From positions 1 through 5,337 of the forward strand of contig LJCR01000201.1 of assembly GCA_001399705.1 (NCBI GenBank): a stretch of 5,337 nucleotides of DNA. The letters are read 5' to 3'. Of the stretch, positions 1 to 5,217 are shown piece by piece; the stretch's first letter is position 1, and the number at the start of each line of letters is the position of its first letter. Under the pieces are notes generated by a model. It saw only the letters and a list, made by a program, of their open reading frames with translations, was not told the origin of the DNA and ran no database searches. The stretch is from Kouleothrix aurantiaca. Lineage in GTDB: Bacteria; Chloroflexota; Chloroflexia; Chloroflexales; Roseiflexaceae. The position numbers were made by a program, and so were the translations under genes.

Positions 1-314
1 CTGGGTTGCACCTGGCCCCGGCCGCGCTCGACGCGCTGCTGGATGAAGTCGGGCTGGGCGGGCGCGGCGGCGACCTGCTGGCGGCCTATTCTTCGGGCAT
101 GGCCCAGCGCCTGCGCTACGCCTACGCGCTGCTGCACCGCCCGCCCGTCCTCCTCCTCGACGAACCCACCGTCACCCTCGACGAGCGCGGCGCCGCCGTG
201 GTCGAGCAGATCGTGCAGCGCCAGCGCGCGCGCGGCATCACCGTCATCGCCACCAACGACCCGCGCGAGCTGCGCTATGGCGATTATGTGCTGCGCCTGG
301 CCGCCAACGCTTGA
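1..314 (+). CDS. ABC transporter ATP-binding protein, C-terminal part
   Basis: This is the C-terminal half of an ABC-family nucleotide-binding domain. The frame is open to the left edge, so the Walker A motif and true start lie outside; the TTG at position 6 is only the first possible start in the visible piece. Counting from that TTG, residues 29-34 (SSGMAQ) are a variant of the ABC signature, residues 48-55 (VLLLDEPT) are Walker B with catalytic Glu53, and residues 56-59 (VTLD) form the D-loop. The H-loop position, normally His, is Asn84 (IATNDP). The protein ends about 45 residues after Walker B, so there is no extra C-terminal domain. It would power an exporter or importer at the inner face of the membrane. 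The SSGM signature with an Asn H-loop recalls CcmA-like exporters, but the substrate cannot be assigned from this fragment. The gene stops at TGA 312-314, 186 bases before the next start, so no operon link is visible to the right. Confidence 0.9.
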   Translation, partial: GLHLAPAALDALLDEVGLGGRGGDLLAAYSSGMAQRLRYAYALLHRPPVLLLDEPTVTLDERGAAVVEQIVQRQRARGITVIATNDPRELRYGDYVLRLAANA

Positions 315-422
315 CGCCCCGCCAGGCGCAAATCCCCACGTTTCCCAGCACACAAACCGTACTACTGCGCTGCTGCGCATACGCGCCGTACTTGTGAATG
401 CCGCCGAATTGTAACGCGATTG

Positions 423-428
423 TATAAT
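423..428 (+). promoter_or_regulatory. -10 hexamer for the MHYT-PAS-STAS gene
   Basis: A perfect TATAAT stands 72 bases before the chosen ATG at 501. No good -35 hexamer is found at 16-18 bases upstream (the sequence there is GC-rich), so the promoter is either weak or activator-dependent. A transcript starting near 435 would have a leader of about 65 bases. The site also argues against the upstream TTG at 420 as a start codon, because that codon would lie inside the promoter. Confidence 0.45.
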
Positions 429-500
429 CAAATCCACCCTCGCAACATATACTTCAGCATGGCGACGTGCCAAACGATCTGCTTGCGGGAGCCTGGAACA

Positions 501-2084
501 ATGGCGGGATATTACGATCTTCGGCTGGTAGCTCTTTCGTATATAGTTGCGACAATTGCCTCGTACACCGCACTGGATCTGGCTGGGCGGCTCACCTCGG
601 CGCGTGGCACCGCACGCCGCTTGTGGCTCGCTGGCGGCGCGTTTTCGATGGGCCTGGGTATCTGGGCGATGCATTTCATTGGCATGCTGGCGTTTCGCCT
701 GGATACTGTGCCAATTGAGTATGACGTGAGCCTGGTGGTCATTTCACTGATTGTTGTGATCTTTGCCTCGGCGGGCGCGCTCTACACAATGAGCCAGCCC
801 CAGCCGCGATGGCAGCACCTTGCGATTGGCGGCCCGCTGGTTGGTAGCGGCATTGCTGCAATGCACTATATTGGCATGGCCGCGATGGAAATGAACGCCA
901 CGCTCAGCTACAACATCGGTCTGGTCATTCTCTCGGTTGCGATTGCGGTCGGCGCGTCGATCGCGGCGCTCTGGCTGGCATTTCAGTTTCGCAGCGACAC
1001 CACGCTCAACAGCCGCGGGCAGCTTCTGAAATTTGCCAGCGCCTTTATCATGGGTTTTGCGATTGTGGGGATGCACTACACTGGCATGGCCGCCGCGCGC
1101 TTCATGCCGCATGGTGATGCACCGCCCCTCGCGTCAGGCAGCATGAGCACGCTCCCGCTTGCGCTGGCTATTGTCTGCGGCACGCTTGTCATTCTTGGCT
1201 TCACTCTTATATCGTCCCTGTTCGATCGGCGCTTCACCGCGCAGGGGCAGGCGCTGGCCGATAGCGCGGCGCGCTACCAGTCGCTGCTGCACTACCATTC
1301 CGATGCGGTGCTGGAATACGACCTGAGCGGAAATCTGCTGGACGCAAACCTGGCCGCTGGCCGCATGCTTCGGCGCGATGTCGCGGCGCTGCGCCGCGAT
1401 GGTCTGGTTCCGCTGCTGACCCCCGACGGCGGCGCGTGCTTTTTGCGGCACCTGCGCGGCGCCATCGATGGCGAGCTGCAAGAATATGATCTGGCGCTGA
1501 CGCCAGCGCCAAACAAGCAAACGCTGCTGCACATGCGCAACGTCCCGCTGGTGATCAAAGGGCAGATCGTGGGTGTGTTTGCGATCGGCACCGACATCAC
1601 CGATCGCGCGCGCGCCCTTGAGGCGCTTCAGCGCAACAAAAGCGAACTTCAAGCTATGGTCGAGCAGCAGCAGCACCTGCTCGAAACGATTCAGCAGCTC
1701 TCAATGCCGGTGCTGCCAGTGCACGATCGCGTGCTGCTCATGCCGCTGATTGGGAATATTACCGGCGAGCGCAGCCAGCAGATGATGAGCACGCTGCTTC
1801 AGAATGTCGAGCAGCAGCGCGCCCAAACCGTAATTATTGACATAACAGGGGTTTCGCTGATCGACACGCTGGTGGCGGGCAACCTCATCCAGACGGTGCG
1901 CGCGGTGAGCTTGCTTGGCGCGGAGACCGTGCTCGTAGGCATTACGCCCGAGGTGGCGCAAACGCTGGTGCAGCTTGGGGTTGATCTTTCACAGATTGCG
2001 ATTCGCAGCAACCTCGAGGCCGGGGTGGCCTATGCAATTGCGAGCCGCGCGCGCCAGCCAGCCAGCAAAGCACTCGGTATGTAG
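501..2084 (+). CDS. MHYT membrane sensor with PAS and RsbR-type STAS domains
   Basis: The product is 527 residues. Residues 5-240 are an integral-membrane MHYT domain with about seven hydrophobic segments and three copies of the signature: MHFIGM (57-62), MHYIGM (121-126) and MHYTGM (191-196). In this family the Met and His residues are proposed to bind copper and sense O2, CO or NO. Residues 258-370 form a PAS domain (RYQSLL at its start, VGVFAIGTDITDRA at its end). Residues 367-400 are a likely coiled coil, and 402-515 are a STAS domain close to RsbR/RsbS: IIDITGVSLIDT, then LLGAETVLVGITPEVAQTLVQLG. Thr456 in IDT aligns with Ser59 of B. subtilis RsbS, the residue phosphorylated by RsbT, and Thr488 may match a second regulatory site. 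The likely role is passing a gas or redox signal to a stressosome-like partner-switching pathway. The ATG at 501 was chosen over TTG 420 and ATG 459 because GGGAG lies nine bases upstream and the family begins near this point. No RsbS, RsbT or phosphatase gene lies nearby. Confidence 0.9.
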   Translation: MAGYYDLRLVALSYIVATIASYTALDLAGRLTSARGTARRLWLAGGAFSMGLGIWAMHFIGMLAFRLDTVPIEYDVSLVVISLIVVIFASAGALYTMSQPQPRWQHLAIGGPLVGSGIAAMHYIGMAAMEMNATLSYNIGLVILSVAIAVGASIAALWLAFQFRSDTTLNSRGQLLKFASAFIMGFAIVGMHYTGMAAARFMPHGDAPPLASGSMSTLPLALAIVCGTLVILGFTLISSLFDRRFTAQGQALADSAARYQSLLHYHSDAVLEYDLSGNLLDANLAAGRMLRRDVAALRRDGLVPLLTPDGGACFLRHLRGAIDGELQEYDLALTPAPNKQTLLHMRNVPLVIKGQIVGVFAIGTDITDRARALEALQRNKSELQAMVEQQQHLLETIQQLSMPVLPVHDRVLLMPLIGNITGERSQQMMSTLLQNVEQQRAQTVIIDITGVSLIDTLVAGNLIQTVRAVSLLGAETVLVGITPEVAQTLVQLGVDLSQIAIRSNLEAGVAYAIASRARQPASKALGM

Positions 2085-2108
2085 CTGTTCGCTCGCAGGG
2101 TTTCAATG

Positions 2109-2140
2109 CCAGCGGCGCAGATGCGCCGCTGGTTTTATTT
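2109..2140 (+). terminator. Rho-independent terminator after the MHYT-PAS-STAS gene
   Basis: A perfect 11-bp GC-rich stem (2109-2119 with 2122-2132, CCAGCGGCGCA and its complement) is followed at once by TTTTATTT. It begins 24 bases after the sensor stop codon. On the opposite strand the stem is not followed by a T tract (it reads ATTGAAA), so it should act mainly on plus-strand transcription. The T tract runs into the stop codon (2139-2141) of the convergent FCD-only gene. Confidence 0.88.
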
Positions 2141-2603
2141 ACGGGGCCAGCGCGCCGCCCAGGCGCACAATCGCCTCGGAAAAATGCAGCCGCATGAGTT
2201 TGCCGGCTGCGTCGGCGTCGCGATGCCCAATCTGCTCGATCAGCGCCTCATGGACGCCCTGAATATGCTCGCGCTGCTGGATCGTCCAGCAGCGCGACAG
2301 GCCATCGTACATCACCGCGCGCATGTCGGGGCGAATCGTGTCGAGCAGCTGCACGAGCATGAGGTTATGGGTGGCGCGTGCAATCCGCAAATGCAAATCG
2401 AGGTCGAGATCGATATAGGCGTTGAGGTTGGTGAGCTTGCGCCGCATGCAGCGAACGACGTGCAGCATGTGTTCAAGCTCTGCGTCGGTGCGGCGCTGGG
2501 CTGCCAGCATGGCGTTTTGCACCTCCAGAGTGACGCGCGCCTCCATCAGCCGCATATGCGCAGGAATCGCTGGCTGGCCGAGCTGCACGCGGTTCACGTC
2601 CAT
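2139..2603 (-). CDS. Stand-alone FCD-domain protein (GntR/FadR effector domain without HTH)
   Basis: The product is 154 residues. Residues 18-145 match the all-helical FCD ligand-binding domain of FadR-subfamily GntR regulators: MEARVTLE (20-27), NAMLAAQRRTD (30-40), DLDLHLRIARATHN (67-80), then GVHEALIEQI..RDADAAGKLMRLHF (116-141). The usual metal and carboxylate ligands can be placed at Asp67, His71, His118 and His140; the spacing of 22 from His118 to His140 is typical. GntR regulators are normally about 220-250 residues with an N-terminal winged helix of about 70; here only about 17 residues precede the FCD domain and there is no HTH. ATG 2603 is chosen because AAAGGA lies seven bases upstream. 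The frame stays open to 2741, but the extra 46 residues are unlike a winged helix and cross the promoter. Function is unknown; it could be a metal or organic-acid sensor acting through a partner protein, or a decayed regulator. It is convergent with the sensor gene and carries a LacI-type operator in its promoter. Confidence 0.82.
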   Translation of the reverse strand: MDVNRVQLGQPAIPAHMRLMEARVTLEVQNAMLAAQRRTDAELEHMLHVVRCMRRKLTNLNAYIDLDLDLHLRIARATHNLMLVQLLDTIRPDMRAVMYDGLSRCWTIQQREHIQGVHEALIEQIGHRDADAAGKLMRLHFSEAIVRLGGALAP

Positions 2604-2648
2604 GGTTGTATCCTTTCCAGAAGAATACCGGCGCCCGGCCCCGCTGTT

Positions 2649-2664
2649 TTGCAACCGCTCCCAA
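2649..2664 (-). promoter_or_regulatory. LacI-family operator before the FCD-only gene
   Basis: On the minus strand this reads TTGGGAGCGGTTGCAA, fitting the LacI-family pattern TTGnnAnCGnTnnCAA at every fixed position. Its TTGGGAGC half is the exact complement of the right half (GCTCCCAA) of the operator before the lacI-family gene. It starts 12 bases after the -10 hexamer, at roughly +7 to +22, where a bound repressor would block transcription. The other half-site is less well conserved. Confidence 0.6.
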
Positions 2665-2667
2665 TAG

Positions 2668-2687
2668 TGTGCTGAAATAATAGCACA
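2668..2687. repeat. Inverted repeat overlapping the FCD-only promoter
   Basis: TGTGCT and AGCACA form a perfect 6-bp inverted repeat separated by eight bases, covering the extended -10 element and the probable transcription start. A 14-base centre-to-centre distance suits a dimeric DNA-binding protein, so this may be a second operator beside the LacI-type site. There is no T tract, so it is not a terminator. The binding protein is unknown. Confidence 0.4.
2677..2685 (-). promoter_or_regulatory. Extended -10 promoter of the FCD-only gene
   Basis: On the minus strand the sequence reads TGC-TATTAT, an extended -10 element (TGn followed by a hexamer one base from TATAAT). The -35 region is weak (about ATTTCC), which extended -10 promoters tolerate. 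Transcription would begin near 2670, giving a leader of about 67 bases. The promoter lies downstream of the reductase terminator, so the gene appears to be its own unit. Confidence 0.55.
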
Positions 2688-2740
2688 AAAGTGGTGCGCG
2701 GAAATGAGTTCTGGTTTAAAACATGCGCCGTTTGCTGGCA

Positions 2741-2783
2741 TAAAAAGGCGGGCCGAAGTGTTAGTTCGGCCCGCGCATTTTTT
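2741..2783 (-). terminator. Bidirectional intrinsic terminator after the aldo/keto reductase gene
   Basis: A perfect 10-bp stem (GCGGGCCGAA at 2748-2757 with its complement at 2765-2774) closes a 7-base loop. On the minus strand it is followed by a T tract (from AAAAA at 2742-2746), so it ends reductase transcription 18 bases after the stop codon. On the plus strand there is also a T6 tract at 2778-2783, so it can act both ways and insulates the reductase from the FCD-only gene. Confidence 0.85.
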
Positions 2784-2791
2784 GGAAAGGG

Positions 2792-3709
2792 CTACCGCGT
2801 GCCAAGCAACGCATCAACTTCGCTCAGGTCGGCCGCGCTGAGCTGCCAGCTGGCCGCAGCCGCGTTGGCGCGCACCTGCTCGGGCTTGGTTGCGCCTGCA
2901 ATCACCGAGGCGACAGCCGGGCGGCTGAGCAGCCACGCAAACGCAAGCTCAAGAATGGTGTGATCGCGCGCTTCGGCAAATTCGATCAGTTTTTCTACCG
3001 TTGCCAGTTCCTGATCGTCGATTGGCTTGGCGCCGGGGCCGCCCAGGCGCGTGCCTTCGGGCACTGGCTGGCCGCGCCGGTACTTACCCGTGAGCAAACC
3101 GCTCGCCAGTGGGAAGTAGGGAAGGAATCCCAGGCCCAGGCGCTCGCAGTCCGCCAGCACGCCATCCTCGGGTGCGCGCTTGAGCATGCTGTACTCGTTT
3201 TGCACGCTCACAAAGCGCGCGGCCTCTGCCGGGCGGGCCTGTTCGGCTGCGTCGATCTGCTCGGCCGAAAAGTTCGAGCTGCCGATCTCGCGCACCTTGC
3301 CGGCGCGTACCAGCTCGTCGAGCGCGCCCAGCGTTTCCGCGATCGGCACGGAATCGTCGGGTGTGTGCAGCTGGTAGAGGTCGATATAATCCGTACCGAG
3401 GCGGCGCAGGCTTGCGTCCACAGCCCTGTGAATATAGTCGGGGTGCGCACCCTGCCCGGCGCCGTCCATACGGTTGCCGAACTTCGTCGCAATCAGCACA
3501 TCGCGGCGGCGCTGGCCAAGCGCGCGGCCCAGGTATTCTTCGCTCTGGCCCTGCCCGTAAATATCCGCCGTGTCAAAAAACGTCACCCCGGCGGCCAGCG
3601 CCGCGTCCACCACCCCAGCGGTCTGCTCGGCGTTCAGGCGCCGGCCAAAGTTGTTGCAGCCAAGGCCAACCACCGGCACCGCCAGGCTGCCAATTGTGCG
3701 TGTTTCCAT
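2792..3709 (-). CDS. Aldo/keto reductase family oxidoreductase
   Basis: The product is 305 residues, normal for a single-domain cytosolic NAD(P)H-dependent (beta/alpha)8-barrel reductase that converts aldehydes or ketones to alcohols. The full catalytic tetrad is visible: Asp46 and Tyr51 in FFDTADIYGQGQSEEYLG, Lys76 in LIATKFG, and His115 in YIDLYQLHTPD. Other family marks are GSSNFS (143-148), QNEYSML (170-176), the FLPYFPLASGLLTGKY loop (195-210) and the cofactor-phosphate region AGATKPEQVRAN (271-282). It resembles the general-stress/IolS/YghZ-like group rather than the aldose-reductase group; the substrate cannot be told. ATG 3709 is preferred because GGAGGAA lies about seven bases upstream and METRTIG is the usual start; an in-frame extension to 3841 has no family likeness and would cross the promoter. 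It is divergent from the lacI-family gene with 362 bases between the start codons, and ends before its own terminator. Confidence 0.93.
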   Translation of the reverse strand: METRTIGSLAVPVVGLGCNNFGRRLNAEQTAGVVDAALAAGVTFFDTADIYGQGQSEEYLGRALGQRRRDVLIATKFGNRMDGAGQGAHPDYIHRAVDASLRRLGTDYIDLYQLHTPDDSVPIAETLGALDELVRAGKVREIGSSNFSAEQIDAAEQARPAEAARFVSVQNEYSMLKRAPEDGVLADCERLGLGFLPYFPLASGLLTGKYRRGQPVPEGTRLGGPGAKPIDDQELATVEKLIEFAEARDHTILELAFAWLLSRPAVASVIAGATKPEQVRANAAAASWQLSAADLSEVDALLGTR

Positions 3710-3743
3710 GCCAGGTTCCTCCACTGTGTGCTTGCCCCGTAGC

Positions 3744-3774
3744 ATCCTACCACAGGCACAGGCCGTTTCCGCAA
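3744..3774 (-). promoter_or_regulatory. Possible promoter of the aldo/keto reductase gene
   Basis: On the minus strand TTGCGG (3774-3769) and TAGGAT (3749-3744) are separated by 19 bases, with TGG directly before the -10, giving an extended -10 form. The spacer is longer than ideal. The predicted start near 3737 gives a leader of about 28 bases with a good ribosome site. No LacI-type operator is present after it. Confidence 0.4.
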
Positions 3775-3817
3775 GAACGGTTCCGCCAGCCAAGCGGCTG
3801 CGCAAAAAAACACAATC

Positions 3818-3846
3818 TTGACAAGCCCATTTTTTGACCATATACT
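3818..3846 (+). promoter_or_regulatory. Strong sigma-70-type promoter reading toward the lacI-family gene
   Basis: A perfect TTGACA (3818-3823) and TATACT (3841-3846) are separated by the ideal 17 bases. A run of seven A residues at 3804-3810 just upstream could serve as an UP element. This is the best promoter in the window. Transcription would begin near 3853, giving an unusually long leader of about 219 bases before the ATG at 4072, with a LacI-type operator immediately after the start point. Confidence 0.8.
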
Positions 3847-3858
3847 AACCACACACAT

Positions 3859-3874
3859 TTGAGAGCGCTCCCAA
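3859..3874 (+). promoter_or_regulatory. LacI-family operator, probably for autorepression
   Basis: TTGAGAGCGCTCCCAA is a 16-bp palindrome with one mismatched pair and the central CG typical of LacI-family sites. Its inner 14 bases differ at one position from TGGGAGCGCTCCCA, the box described for the CelR/CebR cellobiose repressors, and it matches 14 of 16 bases of the symmetric lac operator. It begins 12 bases after the -10 hexamer, an ideal place to block transcription. The closest candidate repressor is the LacI-family protein encoded just downstream. Confidence 0.75.
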
Positions 3875-4071
3875 TCCAGCTTCGTTGCATTATCCCGGGC
3901 AAGCAGCACACCTGCATGCTCACTTCGTTGTATGCTTCAAAATCAGCATCATATGCATTTTATGGTGTGTACTGGGAAGTAGCTCATCTTTTCGAATTCA
4001 TCGGCCATGTTCGTATGAAATGGCCTGATCCACACGGTTGTGTCACGCTTGCATAGCTGGAAGCGGTTTCA
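3875..4071 (+). other. Long AT-richer leader before the lacI-family gene
   Basis: This 197-base stretch lies between the operator and the repressor start and is visibly richer in A and T than its neighbours. It holds a short open frame, ATG 3916 to TAG 4056 (46 residues, no recognisable motif, no convincing ribosome site), and some short inverted repeats (for example CACA/TGTG near 4031-4042), none strong enough to call a structured RNA or terminator. GGAAG at 4059-4063 is the ribosome site for the repressor. A second, weaker promoter in this stretch is possible but not demonstrable. The other part of the 362-base gene-free region (3710-3817) holds the reductase promoter and two weak hairpins. 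Confidence 0.5.
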
Positions 4072-5106
4072 ATGTCACAATCCCTCACGATTGAAGAAAT
4101 TGCATCGCTCGCGCAGGTATCGCGCTCAACTGTGTCGCGTGTGCTGAATGAGCACCCGAACGTGCGGGCCAGCGTTCGTGAGCGCGTGCTGCAGGTGATC
4201 AGCGAGCAAAATTACGCGCCGCGCGCCGCCGCGCGCAGCCTCGCCAACAATCGCACGCAGAGTCTCTGCTTTCTTTTCCCCAACAAAACCAGCAGCGTGT
4301 TTGAAGACCCATTCTTTGCCATGCTGATGCAGGGGATGCTTGAGGTTGCCAATCGGCGCGGCTATTTCGTGATGCTTTCGGCAGTGGCACCCGACATGGA
4401 GCAGGATTTCTACCGAAAGGTGCTGCGCAGCCGCCCTTTTGATGGGCTGATCATGCTGGCGTCGGTGGAAGATGACCCGCTGCTGCCAATGCTGCTGCGC
4501 GACCGGATGCCGTTTGTGCTGTGCGAGCGCCACCCCTACCTGCGCAATGTCTCGTGGATCGAGATCGACAACCGCGAAAGCGCGCGCGAGGCAGTGCTGC
4601 ACCTGCTGAAGCTCGGGCACCGGCGCATTGGCACGATCACCGGCCCGCTCAATACCTCGTCGGGGGTGGAGCGGCGCGATGGCTACAAGCAGGCGTTGCT
4701 TGAACACGGGATTGGGATCGCTCCCGAGCTGATTATCGAAGGCGATTACCATCCCGATGGCGGCTTTGCTGGCATGCAGCGCCTGCTGCAGCTGCCCGAC
4801 CCGCCCACGGCGATGTTTATTGCCAGCGACCTGATGGCAATTGGCGCGATGCGGGCGCTGCGCGCGGCCGGGCTGCGCGTGCCCCACGACACAGCAATTG
4901 TGAGCTTCGACGATCTGCCGGCTGCGCGTTTCGCCGATGTACCGCTCACCACGGTGCACCAGCCGATTCGCGACATTGGCCTGAACGCTACCGACATTTT
5001 GATCGACCAGCTTGAGCAGCAGGATTTCACGCCGACCTTCCGGCGTATGCCAACCAAGCTCATTATTCGCGACTCGTGCGGGGCCTCGCTGCGCACAGGC
5101 GCGTAA
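4072..5106 (+). CDS. LacI-family transcriptional repressor
   Basis: The product is 344 residues, the normal length for the family. Residues 6-26 form the helix-turn-helix (TIEEIASLAQVSRSTVSRVLN). The base-reading pair corresponding to Tyr17-Gln18 of E. coli LacI is Arg18-Ser19. The hinge helix follows at 49-60 (APRAAARSLANN), with Leu57 as the residue that wedges into the minor groove at the central CG. Residues 62-335 are a periplasmic-binding-protein-like effector domain: DGLIML (124-129), the GHRRIGTITGP strand, TAMFIASDLMAIGAMRAL, and VSFDDLPAARFADVPLTTVHQP, all typical of sugar-responsive members. It presumably releases DNA when a sugar binds. GGAAG lies eight bases before the ATG. The gene is followed after 111 bases, without a clear terminator, by a lipoprotein gene on the same strand, suggesting local control of a sugar importer. 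A matching operator sits in its own promoter region and another before the FCD-only gene. The exact effector is not known. Confidence 0.93.
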   Translation: MSQSLTIEEIASLAQVSRSTVSRVLNEHPNVRASVRERVLQVISEQNYAPRAAARSLANNRTQSLCFLFPNKTSSVFEDPFFAMLMQGMLEVANRRGYFVMLSAVAPDMEQDFYRKVLRSRPFDGLIMLASVEDDPLLPMLLRDRMPFVLCERHPYLRNVSWIEIDNRESAREAVLHLLKLGHRRIGTITGPLNTSSGVERRDGYKQALLEHGIGIAPELIIEGDYHPDGGFAGMQRLLQLPDPPTAMFIASDLMAIGAMRALRAAGLRVPHDTAIVSFDDLPAARFADVPLTTVHQPIRDIGLNATDILIDQLEQQDFTPTFRRMPTKLIIRDSCGASLRTGA

Positions 5107-5112
5107 ATTTCC

Positions 5113-5123
5113 ACGAGCGGCTC
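5113..5123 (+). repeat. Short inverted repeat after the lacI-family gene
   Basis: CGAGC-G-GCTCG is a perfect 5-bp inverted repeat around one base, seven bases after the repressor stop codon. It has no following T tract, so it is unlikely to be an intrinsic terminator. Its GAGCG core resembles an operator half-site, but it lacks the outer TTG/CAA and the even symmetry of the two better operators. Confidence 0.25.
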
Positions 5124-5188
5124 GGATGCTCTTCCCTGGAAAGGAGGTGGTTGCCAACAACGGCAGAATTCTCTGGACGGTGTTGTCG

Positions 5189-5194
5189 TATAAT
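5189..5194 (+). promoter_or_regulatory. -10 hexamer before the lipoprotein gene
   Basis: A perfect TATAAT lies 23 bases before the ATG at 5218. At the ideal distance the -35 position is GAATTC, which is poor. A transcript from here would start near 5201 and have a leader of under 20 bases, still containing the ribosome site AGAGAGGAA at 5204-5212. It may act alongside readthrough from the lacI-family gene. Confidence 0.4.
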
Positions 5195-5217
5195 GTATTT
5201 CGTAGAGAGGAACACAG

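Noticed and set aside
315..379. Small hairpins after the ABC ATPase gene (CGCC/GGCG at 315-328; TGCGC/GCGCA at 366-379)
   Set aside because: Short stems without a T tract, so a terminator cannot be supported.
420..500. Upstream extension of the MHYT protein from TTG 420 or ATG 459
   Set aside because: TTG 420 lies against the TATAAT box, neither start has a good ribosome site, and the extra residues do not resemble the family's N-terminus; ATG 501 has GGGAG at the right distance.
2100..2107. GTTTCAAT, similar to the end of some CRISPR repeats
   Set aside because: A single occurrence with no repeated units or spacers; it simply precedes the terminator stem.
2604..2741. 46-residue N-terminal extension of the FCD-only protein as a possible winged helix
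   Set aside because: The sequence shows no helix-turn-helix character, is too short for a GntR domain, and spans the promoter, operator and leader.
2960..3742. Long plus-strand open frame of 260 codons opposite the reductase
   Set aside because: An antisense shadow of a gene with an intact catalytic tetrad; its translation is rich in Ala, Arg and His without a recognisable domain.
3763..3800. Two short hairpins (CCGTT/AACGG and CAGCC/GGCTG) between the reductase and the lacI promoter
   Set aside because: Five-base stems with no T tract in the correct direction; could arise by chance in GC-rich DNA.
3710..3841. 44-residue N-terminal extension of the aldo/keto reductase
   Set aside because: Cys-rich and unlike any reductase N-terminus; a strong ribosome site precedes ATG 3709.
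4126..5160. Long minus-strand open frame of 344 codons opposite the lacI-family gene
   Set aside because: It mirrors the repressor, an expected effect of GC-rich codon use; no domain and no ribosome site.
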